DNA from: a virus | Direction: 5' to 3' (one strand) | IMG/VR virus record: IMGVR_UViG_3300043420_001157 | Span: 1 to 31,095 of that record | DNA: 31,095 nucleotides | Shown: positions 15,351-22,953 of the stretch, piece by piece | Numbering within the stretch: position 1 is the first letter of the stretch | How the letters are laid out: each line of letters begins with the position of its first letter | Notes under the pieces: model-generated | Database searches by the model: none | Told to the model about the DNA's origin: nothing | Seen by the model: only the letters and a program-made list of their open reading frames with translations | Translations under genes and position numbers: made by a program

Positions 15351-17426
15351 TTATAGAGCATCAGGAGGTGTGAAGTTTTCTGTATATCTCGCAACACCTT
15401 TTGTTATACGGAAATCATCGATGTAGCCGTTGAAATCGTAGGTATAGCCGGAGTATACTGTCCGCCCGATGGTCAGCGCATTCGGATTTGTTATACTCTG
15501 GTTATTTATATTTCCGGATGCAACGATAGTTCCATTGAGGAATAGGCGCATCAAAGCTCCTTGCCTAGAAACGGCAACATGATGCCAGACGCCCTGTGCT
15601 ATGGCTCCTGCATAGTCGAAGTACCAAGATGTGCCTGAAACATAGTTCGCAAATAAGATGCCAGTTCCAGTAGCTGTACTGTCGCCCATTATAAAAAGTC
15701 CCATGCCAGTGATTGTACCTGATGACGGGTATGTGGCAGTTAGTGCTGCGATACGTCGATTCATATTGTCAAGAGGTGAGTTACCTGCGACGTAGAACCA
15801 GCACTCAATCGTGAAGTCACCGGTTCCAAAATCAAGCTGTGGACTTGCTGGACTTGATAGGTAGTCTCCAGTGCCATCAAAAGATACGCTGGAGCCGCCA
15901 AACTTGCTCTGCTCGGTGCTGATCTTGGCATTTCCGACTGTTGTCAAGATAAGATTCTTCGCGCTGTCCACGGCACCAGCATTAGCGAAATTTGCCAGCA
16001 GCTTCGTGTTAGCGACTGCCGTAGTCGGGCTGGTCGGGACCGAGAAGTTACCAGTATAAAGTGCTGTACCGTTGACTATTCTCAGGTTTGAGATGTGTCC
16101 TTTTAGGGAGGGCGAGGAAAGTGCATTTCCACGACCAATATATAGAATGCCGCTGGCGTCGTTGTATGATCCTGATACAGTAGCGGTTGCGTCAACTACG
16201 CCATTGACAAATAATCTTACCGTCGTACCAGTTCGTGATACCGCAACATGTGTCCAAGTATTTGGGATTAGCGTAGTCGCACCAGTAGTGGGAATAACCG
16301 AGGTTCCAATTCCATGGAGATGAGATAACTTACCGGTACTCGTTACTTGTACTAGAAATGAGCGGTTAGTAGTTGTATTATTTGGCCAATGAGCGACTAT
16401 GGCCTGGGTAACAGTTGTCGTTTCTAAGTATACCCAAGCATCAATTGTGAAATCTCCGGCAAATGTCCAATCATTGTTATCAGCCAGCGTCAGATAATCT
16501 GTTGTTCCGTTGAAGTATCCACTTCCTAGCTCAGAAGTAGTAACCAGATTTGTGTCTGCGAACGGACCGTATGCGGACACGGTCGGAGTACCCTGCTGGA
16601 CAGTGCAGCTATAGTTATTTGGACCGTTGTCTTTTAGGCGGTTATCCTGACATACCAGCAAGACAGTTCCGGTGATCGCCGTCAGCGGAGATGCAGAAGG
16701 CGTAAAGGAATCTGTATAAACTGCTGTGTTTGTTATACGAACATTAGACAGATGGCAGTTTGTACGGCCATAGTCGCCGCCTGTGCTATTATTTGTTCCG
16801 CCGCCGACAGTGACGTTGTACGCAGTACTAGAATTAAGTGCGGTTGCAAATACCTCTGTGCTTTGTAAAACGCCATCTACAAAGATAATATACGTGGTGC
16901 CTTGTTTTACGGCAGCGCAATGATGCCATCTGTCGTCATCTACACGAGATGTTGAAAAAAACAGTTTTACTTGATTAGTGCTATGATATACTCCAAGAAA
17001 AAATTTACCAACATTTTCACCAGTATGCGACACGCCGGACCACCATACGTCTGAGGAGGTGGTATTCCACGCAGTCTTTCCTACGACCGCTGACCATGCA
17101 GAGGACGAACTTCCTTTGAACCAGAACTCCGCAGTAAAGTTTTCTCCAATGTTCCCGGTACTGGTAGTACCATTGACAAAGAAACTGTTGGCAAAATAAC
17201 TTGTTCTTACTGGATGATACGTGGACCACGCCCCGTTCTGTCTTGAAAACGGGCTAAAGCTGCCCTGTGTTGTTGTACCAAAGCGTGTGATAGCCAAACC
17301 GGAAGGCCCGCTGTCTACAAACTCGTTATTGGTTGAGTTGTTCGCAGCATCGCCTTCTAGCAGCAGGGATACGTAACTCAAGTATGGATCTGTTGGTTCA
17401 TCTGTTGCTTCACTATAAAAAAACAT
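15351..17426 (-). CDS. Triple LamG-like surface protein, cassette C
   Basis: A 691-residue protein, about three times the size of the other LamG cassettes. Leader MFFYSEATDEPTDPYLSYV, then three LamG-like domains at about residues 20-250, 295-475 and 475-690. Each has the W-x-H-x-A-(V/A) strand (DDRWHHCAAVKQ, NTWTHVAVSRTG, GVWHHVAVSRQG) followed by F-(V/L)-(D/N)-G, and a closing SN-(V/L)-RI or DDFRITKG segment. The first domain differs most. The interior is markedly richer in GC than the flanks, whereas the start and the end (FTPPDAL) match cassette A, so the body looks imported. Own promoter-like motif, AGGAG and terminator. Probably a multivalent glycan-binding decoration or fibre protein. 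Confidence 0.82.
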   Translation of the reverse strand: MFFYSEATDEPTDPYLSYVSLLLEGDAANNSTNNEFVDSGPSGLAITRFGTTTQGSFSPFSRQNGAWSTYHPVRTSYFANSFFVNGTTSTGNIGENFTAEFWFKGSSSSAWSAVVGKTAWNTTSSDVWWSGVSHTGENVGKFFLGVYHSTNQVKLFFSTSRVDDDRWHHCAAVKQGTTYIIFVDGVLQSTEVFATALNSSTAYNVTVGGGTNNSTGGDYGRTNCHLSNVRITNTAVYTDSFTPSASPLTAITGTVLLVCQDNRLKDNGPNNYSCTVQQGTPTVSAYGPFADTNLVTTSELGSGYFNGTTDYLTLADNNDWTFAGDFTIDAWVYLETTTVTQAIVAHWPNNTTTNRSFLVQVTSTGKLSHLHGIGTSVIPTTGATTLIPNTWTHVAVSRTGTTVRLFVNGVVDATATVSGSYNDASGILYIGRGNALSSPSLKGHISNLRIVNGTALYTGNFSVPTSPTTAVANTKLLANFANAGAVDSAKNLILTTVGNAKISTEQSKFGGSSVSFDGTGDYLSSPASPQLDFGTGDFTIECWFYVAGNSPLDNMNRRIAALTATYPSSGTITGMGLFIMGDSTATGTGILFANYVSGTSWYFDYAGAIAQGVWHHVAVSRQGALMRLFLNGTIVASGNINNQSITNPNALTIGRTVYSGYTYDFNGYIDDFRITKGVARYTENFTPPDAL

Positions 17427-17464
17427 TTTTATTTCTCCTGTCTTTGTAGGACACTTATAATGTT

Positions 17465-17473
17465 ATAAATAGT
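17465..17473 (-). promoter_or_regulatory. Candidate late promoter motif upstream of cassette C
   Basis: Coding-sense ACTATTTAT 38 bases before the ATG, here preceded by CAGATTTATAAA as in cassettes A and B. Confidence 0.5.
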
Positions 17474-17495
17474 TTTATAAATCTGTAAAAAAAAG

Positions 17496-17519
17496 AACCC
17501 ACCATATTTCAGGTGGGTT
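17496..17519 (-). terminator. Terminator of glycine-rich cassette B
   Basis: AACCCACC / GGTGGGTT stem with the same TGAAATAT loop, then TTCTTTTTTTTAC in coding sense. Confidence 0.87.
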
Positions 17520-17524
17520 TATAA

Positions 17525-18187
17525 TCAGGCTATTTGATATCTAACTATTACTATACCAGAACCGCCGACGCCTCCTGACTTTGTAAAACCAGAGCTATCT
17601 CGTTGACCACCGCCACCGCCGCCGCCAGTATTTACCTGACCGTTGCCACCAGACCATCCTGCATAACTTCTACCACCCCCACCTAATCCTCCAAGATAGC
17701 CACCACCTCTTGCACCACCACCAGCATAATATTTAGTTGTTCCATCTATTGAAGATTGTAGGCCATTAATTGTGCCAGCAGCACCGACACCATCAATTGG
17801 TGTTCTTGAGGAACCTTTCGCTAGGCCACCCGATGCAGTAATAGAGGAAAACGAAGAAGCATTTCCATTTCCCGTTGTAGCAGAACCAACAACAACGGAA
17901 AGTTCTTGTGCGTTTATTTGTAATGAACCAGTAAGCATTTGTCCGGCGTCACCACCATTACCTATATAATAGCCGGAGATGCCCGGTTCGAAGCCGGAAC
18001 CATAAAATCCACTACCACCGGCACCACCGGCACCAACAACCAGATACTCAACTGTTCCACCGGTTTCAATAGTAAATGTACCATTAGTTGTGAATGTATG
18101 AACGCGATAAGTTTTATCACCTACTGTTATATCACTTATTGTTCCACCAGTGGCAACAACAAATGGCGATTCACTATAAAAAAACAT
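17525..18187 (-). CDS. Glycine-rich surface/adhesin protein, cassette B
   Basis: A 220-residue protein that shares only the leader MFFYSE with the LamG cassettes. After a strand-rich lead (DKTYRVHTFTTNGTFTI) comes TVEYLVVGAGGAGGSG, then a long run of glycine-rich loops (GGGARGGGYLGGLGGGG and others) and the closing GGVGGSGIVIVRYQIA. The 'VEYLVVGAGG ... GSGIVIVRY' frame is the known phage glycine-rich domain; glycine-rich modules of this kind form receptor-binding tips such as the polyglycine sandwiches of T-even adhesins. It occupies the same cassette slot, with the same ribosome binding site, motif and terminator, so it is an alternative body in a shared frame. Function as adhesin is inferred. 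Confidence 0.8.
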   Translation of the reverse strand: MFFYSESPFVVATGGTISDITVGDKTYRVHTFTTNGTFTIETGGTVEYLVVGAGGAGGSGFYGSGFEPGISGYYIGNGGDAGQMLTGSLQINAQELSVVVGSATTGNGNASSFSSITASGGLAKGSSRTPIDGVGAAGTINGLQSSIDGTTKYYAGGGARGGGYLGGLGGGGRSYAGWSGGNGQVNTGGGGGGGQRDSSGFTKSGGVGGSGIVIVRYQIA

Positions 18188-18225
18188 CTTTATTTCTCCT
18201 GTCTTTGTAGGACTTGTATGATGTT

Positions 18226-18234
18226 ATAAATAGT
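18226..18234 (-). promoter_or_regulatory. Candidate late promoter motif upstream of cassette B
   Basis: Coding-sense ACTATTTAT 38 bases before the ATG of the glycine-rich gene. Confidence 0.5.
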
Positions 18235-18255
18235 TTTATAAATCTGTAAAAAAAG

Positions 18256-18279
18256 AACCCACCATATTTCAGGTGGGTT
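18256..18279 (-). terminator. Terminator of adhesin cassette A
   Basis: AACCCACC / GGTGGGTT stem with 8-base loop followed by TTCTTTTTTTACAG in coding sense. Confidence 0.87.
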
Positions 18280-18290
18280 TGTTGGTTTAT

Positions 18291-19025
18291 TTATAGAGCA
18301 TCAGGAGGTGTGAAGTTTTCTGTGTATCGCGCAATGCCTTTTGTAATTCTAATGTCATCTAAATAACCAGAATAAAAAGAAGTGAGATAATTACCATCAT
18401 AATCTGAGCATGAACCAAAAACAAATGGAGAATTATTTGATGGAATAGTACCAGAATTAATTCCAATTAAATATTTTATTCCATTTATATAAACAGAAAA
18501 TTCGTTTCCATTTCTAATAAAAGCTAAATGTGTCCAAGTATTTATAGGTACATATGCGTTATTTATATAGCCATTTGCAATACCCCAAGTTGAACCATCA
18601 AATGAAGCATAAAAAGCCACATTATATCTACTATTGACACTATCATATGTAAAGTAACTCAAACAGCCACCATATATATGGACAGAAGCTCTTTTACCAA
18701 ATAGCCATTTTTCAGCACCATTATCAGCTGGAGATGCATATACCCACATTTCTATGGTAAAATTACTATTACCAAAATTTAAACCATCATTTGATGGGGC
18801 ACTTATAATATCTCCATTTCCATCAAAATAAATACTTGAACCACCAAATTTACTTTGAGCTGTGCTTATTATTGTATTACCGCTTCTTGAAATTGTAAGA
18901 TTATTGTTGCTGCTATCAATAAAAGATGTACTGTTATTTGTTCCATCACCTTTTAATAGTAATGATACATTTGAAAAATATGGATCTGAATTTACTGCTA
19001 TTGAATTTTCACTATAAAAAAACAT
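18291..19025 (-). CDS. LamG-like surface protein, cassette A
   Basis: A 244-residue protein, first of the array after the capsid gene. Leader MFFYSENSIAVNSDPYFSNV, then one LamG-like domain: SLLLKGDGTNNSTSFIDSSN, GGSSIYFDGNGDIISAP, FTIEMWVYAS, NTWTHLAFIRNGNEFSVYING and closing GYLDDIRITKGIARYTENFT, ending PPDAL. Unlike cassettes C and D its base composition is as AT-rich as the surrounding genome, with many AAT and ATA codons, so it looks long resident. AGGAG lies eight to nine bases upstream, and the transcript is insulated from the capsid gene by two hairpins. Likely a glycan-binding virion surface protein; no experimental target can be named from sequence. Confidence 0.82.
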   Translation of the reverse strand: MFFYSENSIAVNSDPYFSNVSLLLKGDGTNNSTSFIDSSNNNLTISRSGNTIISTAQSKFGGSSIYFDGNGDIISAPSNDGLNFGNSNFTIEMWVYASPADNGAEKWLFGKRASVHIYGGCLSYFTYDSVNSRYNVAFYASFDGSTWGIANGYINNAYVPINTWTHLAFIRNGNEFSVYINGIKYLIGINSGTIPSNNSPFVFGSCSDYDGNYLTSFYSGYLDDIRITKGIARYTENFTPPDAL

Positions 19026-19064
19026 TGTTTATTTCTCCTGTCTTTATAGGACACTTATAATGTT

Positions 19065-19073
19065 ATAAATAGT
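19065..19073 (-). promoter_or_regulatory. Candidate late promoter motif upstream of cassette A
   Basis: Coding-sense ACTATTTAT about 39 bases before the ATG, directly following the tandem terminators of the capsid gene. Confidence 0.5.
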
Positions 19074-19095
19074 TTTATAAATCTGTAAAAAGAAA

Positions 19096-19115
19096 ATGCC
19101 CGCTTGCGCGGGCAT
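19096..19115 (-). terminator. Second terminator after major capsid gene
   Basis: Perfect ATGCCCGC / GCGGGCAT stem with four-base loop, followed in coding sense by TTTCTTTTTACAG. GC-rich and strong. Confidence 0.9.
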
Positions 19116-19126
19116 CGTCTCTAAAA

Positions 19127-19142
19127 TGGCTTTTTGAAGCCA
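19127..19142 (-). terminator. First terminator-like hairpin after major capsid gene
   Basis: TGGCTT / AAGCCA six-pair stem with four-base loop and TTTTAGAG after it in coding sense; together with the next hairpin it forms a tandem terminator. Confidence 0.6.
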
Positions 19143-19151
19143 GTTTATCTA

Positions 19152-20819
19152 TCAACCAAGAAGGTCTTGGACAACGACGAGGCCATACATATCTGGTCTA
19201 ACCATTTTCTTGGCGTAGCGTGTCATCACACCTTTTCTTGGAACGAAATCTTCGGTTCCAAAGATGGTTGGTGTAACTTGTAGTGGTACATATGGAGCAT
19301 ATACGAATCCACTTTCGAGGAAACTATTGCCTTTACGACCAACAAGGATCAGGTTGCGTGGGAAGTATGGGTCAACAAAGACATCCCATTTCTTGCTGAG
19401 TGAACCTGCTTTGACAGCACCGATTGTGCCCTTGGCATCATCATGAACAACATTGGCACGGAAGCCACTGGTGAATTCAAGGATGTTGGCAACTTCTGGA
19501 CCACAAACAACAAAGTTTGCGCCACCACGAAGTGTTTTACGGTGAATTGCAGCACTTACATCGTTGATTGTTTCAACGAGGGTTTCGTACCACATACTGA
19601 CATTGCCGGTGAAGTCAGCACCATTTGGATCATTTACACCACTGACAATCGCAAGACCGGTTGTACGATCTACGAATTTACCTGGACGACGTGACCAGTA
19701 TAGTGTTGCAGCGGTTGCACCTTTGACAAGTTCACCAAGCATTTCTTGATCAATTTCAAGACCAATCTGTTCTGACAGAATTGAAGTGAGTTCAACTTCT
19801 GCATCAAGATTGTGGTATGCATTGAGGTCTTGACCAAGTTCTGGTGTCCATTTTGCCTTGAGTTTGCGGGTCTTGGCAGTTACAGCAACACTGTCAACTT
19901 TGATGTCAATTTCTGGAATGTTTGCTTCACCTTCAAAGGTTACCTGTGAGGCAACAATTGCACCTAGTGAATCAGCAACATTACCAAGAACATCGGCAAT
20001 TGGCCAAGTTAGAGGACGAGCGCCAGTTGTCATAGTTTCTGCGTCAGTACCAACAACAACTAGTTTGAGGTGAGTATATGTATCGCCACCTACTGCGTTT
20101 CCGTCAGCGTCTGATTTAGAGGTTAGACGACGAACAAGTGAACCACTTTCAAAAGTACCTGAAACAGCAATTAGATCGCTGCGATCAAGACTTGTTAGAT
20201 CGCTTGCTGAAACAACGAAAACTGCTACAGATGCACTAACGGCAATATCTGGATCAAAGCGACAGTGCTTGTCAAGAACAAGATCGCCAGTGCCAAATTT
20301 ACCGCTATCAATTAGTGTGCCGGTAACAGTTGCACTGCCGGTTGCTAGTGAATAGCCGTTGTTTAGAGCGCGGAGTGAGTTTTCAGCATTTAGACCGGTA
20401 AGATCAACGCCACCGGTGAGTTGTGAACCAACAACGCCACCACCGAATAGTGATGAGCCACTTACTGCACCTGAACGATCACGATCAAACTTGAAGTCAA
20501 GGAAGAAGATTAGACCGCTTGGGAGACTCATTGGTTGAACGCTTACGAGTTCATTGGCAATAAGACTGCCGAATACACGGCGGACGATTGGGAATGCAAC
20601 CGCAGCGAAACCTTCTACTTCACCTCCTGACATTGTGTTCGCTTCACGTAGTAGTTCTTGTGCTTGATTTTCTAATAGACGAGCCATTGAAGATTTGGCA
20701 CGATCATCGCCCATACCTTCGAGTAGACCTGTTTCTGACCATTTGCTTAGTAGAGCGCCGCCTTCTTTTTCAAGGTCACGCTTTACGACGCCTTCTGTTA
20801 ATTTTTTGATAACTGACAT
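19152..20819 (-). CDS. Major capsid protein (gp23-like)
   Basis: A 555-residue HK97-fold capsid protein of the T4 type (T4 gp23 has 521). Conserved stretch: ARLLENQAQELL near residue 46, then PIVRRVFGSLIANELVSVQP and MSLPSGLIFFLDF (75-110), and C-terminal GVMTRYAKKMVRPDMYGLVV. A likely prohead protease site is Leu-Arg-Glu59/Ala60, close to T4's Glu65/Ala66 cleavage of the gp23 propeptide. AGGAG lies eight bases before the ATG. The gene is followed by two hairpins, so its message ends before the adhesin array. Codon use is GC-richer than average here, fitting very high expression. Confidence 0.93.
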   Translation of the reverse strand: MSVIKKLTEGVVKRDLEKEGGALLSKWSETGLLEGMGDDRAKSSMARLLENQAQELLREANTMSGGEVEGFAAVAFPIVRRVFGSLIANELVSVQPMSLPSGLIFFLDFKFDRDRSGAVSGSSLFGGGVVGSQLTGGVDLTGLNAENSLRALNNGYSLATGSATVTGTLIDSGKFGTGDLVLDKHCRFDPDIAVSASVAVFVVSASDLTSLDRSDLIAVSGTFESGSLVRRLTSKSDADGNAVGGDTYTHLKLVVVGTDAETMTTGARPLTWPIADVLGNVADSLGAIVASQVTFEGEANIPEIDIKVDSVAVTAKTRKLKAKWTPELGQDLNAYHNLDAEVELTSILSEQIGLEIDQEMLGELVKGATAATLYWSRRPGKFVDRTTGLAIVSGVNDPNGADFTGNVSMWYETLVETINDVSAAIHRKTLRGGANFVVCGPEVANILEFTSGFRANVVHDDAKGTIGAVKAGSLSKKWDVFVDPYFPRNLILVGRKGNSFLESGFVYAPYVPLQVTPTIFGTEDFVPRKGVMTRYAKKMVRPDMYGLVVVQDLLG

Positions 20820-20843
20820 TTTATAACTCCTGTGAATATATTT

Positions 20844-20859
20844 GGTATCATTTGATACC
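20844..20859. promoter_or_regulatory. Inverted repeat spanning scaffold stop codon
   Basis: GGTATC-AAAT-GATACC in coding sense, containing the TGA stop of the scaffold gene and lying 25 bases before the capsid ATG. No T-run follows, so it is more likely an mRNA processing or stability hairpin than a terminator. Confidence 0.4.
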
Positions 20860-22203
20860 GGCTAATTTCAACCATCGATCTTTATTTGGATCACCTGGTT
20901 GTTCTACTTGTTTGTGTGGCAAACGAAATGAACTCTTTTTACTAATCGCTTCATTCAGTGATTTTGGTGAACGTTCTTCTTTTGCATGACCACCCACCGA
21001 ACTGATCAGTGTTTCATATATCGTTTTTGCTTCACTAACAGAATCAGCCCTGGAAACAGCTTCGACAATTTGTGTTTTTTGTCGCTCATTCAAGGAGGCG
21101 CTTTTCAAGATCTGATTTTCATAAAACAGTCTGGCATTCAGTAGATTTACTTCTTCAAGTTTCTTGAATGCCACAGACATTTGTTCTATGGTGGAAGAAA
21201 ATGTTTTGTTCTCTTCCAAGAGTTTGTTTATTTTTGCATCTTTGCTCTCAACTTCTTTTAGGAGAACTTGTGATGCTTTTAGTAGTTCGTTTGTTTTTGA
21301 TTCTTTTATTTGTTTTTTATCTGCTGGAGGAGCAGCCCTGGCTATTTTTTGTTGTTTTGCAGAAAGTTTCTTTTCTTCTGCCATCGCTAATGGACCTGCA
21401 GAGGTTTGTTTTTTGTTCTTATCTACAAGTGGCATACTTGGATCACCAGTCATTTCATAATCATTCATCAAATTGCTTATTTCTTCTGACGAAAGTCCAT
21501 CAACAAACTCTTCGCCAAATGCTACTTTTAGTGCATCTTTGAACTCCTCAAAAACTGGCTTTTCTTGTTGTTGTTCTTTGTCAAAAGAATACTGTGTACT
21601 TCCTGCTTCGAAGTTTGGAAGTCCTTCCATTTCACTTAGTGCTTCATCCAAATTTACTTCGGTAATTTCTTCTTCAACGACATCTTCTTCAAGTTCAATA
21701 CTTTCAAGTTCAATACTTTCAAGTTCAAGGTTTTCTGTTAGACCGGTTCCGCCCATGGCTGGTGGCATTTGTTCTATACCCATAGAACCTGGCTCTTCTT
21801 CTTTATCGCCTATTTGTAGCTGATCAGCGAGATCGGCAAGATTTATTTCTAATGAAACTTCTTCATCGTCATCAGGGCAAGGACAAAGTTTTTCTCCATC
21901 TGTTGCCGCTAGCGGAATATCTGCTGCAGTTCCAGCAACATAACCTTTGTTTGATTCATCTGGTGGAGCACCACCAAAGTCAGTTATTGGCATATCACTT
22001 TGGCCACCGGCAAGAGCATCAGTTGGTGATGGCGTATCTGCACCCGGCTCTTCTTCTTCGTCTTGTTCCAAAAGTTTTTCAACTGCTTCTTTTACTTGTG
22101 GAGCAAACTTTTCTAATAGGGTTGCTTGTGCGCTTTTGTATGCTGAATCTCGTAGTGCTTGTGCATCTACTATTGCTTGTTCTAATAGCTTTGAACTGCT
22201 CAT
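20848..22203 (-). CDS. Prohead core scaffold protein (gp22-like)
   Basis: I start this 451-residue protein at the ATG at 22203 (MSSSKLLEQ), eight bases after AGGAG; an in-frame TTG sits just before it. The N-terminal helix, a very acidic centre (residues 50-220, including CPCPDDDEE and a LESIE repeat) and a helical C-terminal core (KASQVLLKEVESKDAKINKL, then LNARLFYENQILKSASLNE, VEAVSRADSVSEAKTIYETL) are typical of scaffold cores of T4-like proheads, which the prohead protease degrades to acidic peptides. It lies immediately before the capsid gene, as gp22 does before gp23. The C-terminal residues DRWLKLAGIK are basic and may contact capsid protein. Confidence 0.82.
   Translation of the reverse strand: MSSSKLLEQAIVDAQALRDSAYKSAQATLLEKFAPQVKEAVEKLLEQDEEEEPGADTPSPTDALAGGQSDMPITDFGGAPPDESNKGYVAGTAADIPLAATDGEKLCPCPDDDEEVSLEINLADLADQLQIGDKEEEPGSMGIEQMPPAMGGTGLTENLELESIELESIELEEDVVEEEITEVNLDEALSEMEGLPNFEAGSTQYSFDKEQQQEKPVFEEFKDALKVAFGEEFVDGLSSEEISNLMNDYEMTGDPSMPLVDKNKKQTSAGPLAMAEEKKLSAKQQKIARAAPPADKKQIKESKTNELLKASQVLLKEVESKDAKINKLLEENKTFSSTIEQMSVAFKKLEEVNLLNARLFYENQILKSASLNERQKTQIVEAVSRADSVSEAKTIYETLISSVGGHAKEERSPKSLNEAISKKSSFRLPHKQVEQPGDPNKDRWLKLAGIK
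21691..21728. repeat. 15-bp tandem repeat in scaffold gene
   Basis: AAGTTCAATACTTTC occurs twice in a row plus a partial third copy, encoding Leu-Glu-Ser-Ile-Glu units in the acidic region of the gp22-like protein. Confidence 0.9.
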
Positions 22204-22235
22204 CAAAAATACTCCTAAAAATACGCTTTACTGAA

Positions 22236-22244
22236 CTAAATAGT
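22236..22244 (-). promoter_or_regulatory. Candidate late promoter motif upstream of scaffold gene
   Basis: Coding-sense ACTATTTAG preceded by AAATAAA, 32 bases before the scaffold ATG; differs from the common 9-mer in the last base. Confidence 0.45.
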
Positions 22245-22280
22245 TTTATTTTTCACAACTTACCACAAATATGGGCAAAA

Positions 22281-22832
22281 CTATAGTTTATTTATAAAGC
22301 ATTTTATCAAGTTTGTTTCCCCGTCTGCATTTTCAAGTGCTTGGCCGATTACTTTGCCAAATAAATCTCGTTTTGTTCCAAATAATGTTCGTGTTTTTGC
22401 GGCACATCCATGACCATATTTTTCGCTGGTAACAATCCAGTCGCCTTCATTTACTTTTCCAGTAACAAGAACATATTCAGCACCTAATATTATTGGTTGT
22501 TCTTTTCCGTGCATTGTGGCACCAACAACTCTGTGATCTTCTTTTATATAACAAGGTATTGCTTTTCCATTTTCCCATACCACAACTGTTCCAGTTGGAT
22601 ATTCAGCGAGTTCTGCAGTTGTCAAACCGGCTTCAAACACAGCGCCAACAGTTGTTTGCTGTGCATATATATCATTCCATCTATTTTGTGGAGAACCAAT
22701 AGTTCTTACGGCATCTCCTTGAGGTAATAAAGAGCCAGTTATTTGTATTGAACCGCTGAAACTAACAGTTCCATCATTCAATATTTTATGAATGTGCGTT
22801 GATCCACTTACTACACTTATACCTTTAGTCAT
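22281..22832 (-). CDS. Fibre/virion surface protein with shared N-terminal anchor
   Basis: A 183-residue protein. The first 30 residues (TKGISVVSGSTHIHKILNDG) resemble the start of the 690-residue fibre. Next, SIQITGSLLPQGDAVRTIGS and QNRWNDIYAQ form the strand-turn motif of phage tail-fibre tips ('L-G-S-x-x-x-R-W-x-D-I-Y'). The rest (EYPTGTVVVWENGKAIPCYI, then GAEYVLVTGKVNEGDWIVTS, KVIGQALENADGETNLIKC) looks like the small beta domain that often ends such fibres, including the autoproteolytic type, but I cannot identify catalytic residues. The ribosome binding site is weak. It stands alone between a strong terminator upstream and the scaffold gene downstream. Confidence 0.65.
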   Translation of the reverse strand: MTKGISVVSGSTHIHKILNDGTVSFSGSIQITGSLLPQGDAVRTIGSPQNRWNDIYAQQTTVGAVFEAGLTTAELAEYPTGTVVVWENGKAIPCYIKEDHRVVGATMHGKEQPIILGAEYVLVTGKVNEGDWIVTSEKYGHGCAAKTRTLFGTKRDLFGKVIGQALENADGETNLIKCFINKL

Positions 22833-22906
22833 TTCTTACCCGCTTCTTCAATAAATATGAAGCAAAAACTTGTTTTTCACAATAAGTAGCATTTTACAAT
22901 AAAAAA

Positions 22907-22928
22907 CCGGCACCTTTTCAGGTGCCGG
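22907..22928 (-). terminator. Strong terminator after long fibre gene
   Basis: CCGGCACC-TGAAAA-GGTGCCGG in coding sense followed by TTTTTTATTG. A further palindrome, ATAGTTTAT around 22932-22950, precedes it next to the fibre stop codon. Confidence 0.93.
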
Positions 22929-22953
22929 CCTATAGTTTATTATAAACTATCTA

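Larger units (their letters stand above)
13631..19095. repeat. Dispersed intergenic repeat block (six copies)
   Basis: Copies lie at about 13631-13728, 14443-14553, 15250-15350, 17427-17524, 18188-18290 and 19026-19095. Five include the CCCACC/GGTGGG hairpin; the 19026 copy has only the promoter and ribosome-binding part. Shared core in coding sense: ACTATTTATAACATTATAAG, then TGTCCTACAAAGACAGGAG, then AAATAAAA and ATG (the 13631 copy diverges after ACTATTTATA). The spacer between terminator and motif exists in two forms: TTTATTATTATTTATA (before cassettes D, E and gp13-like) and TTTACAGATTTATAAA (before A, B and C). The near identity gives long homology for recombination between cassettes. 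Confidence 0.85.

Noticed and set aside
13729-19025. Diversity-generating retroelement acting on the LamG genes
   Set aside because: I saw no reverse transcriptase gene or template repeat in the window, and the differences are blockwise rather than at scattered adenines.
13631-19095. CRISPR-like regularly repeated DNA
   Set aside because: The repeats are separated by whole genes and consist of terminator, motif and ribosome binding site; no short regular spacers.
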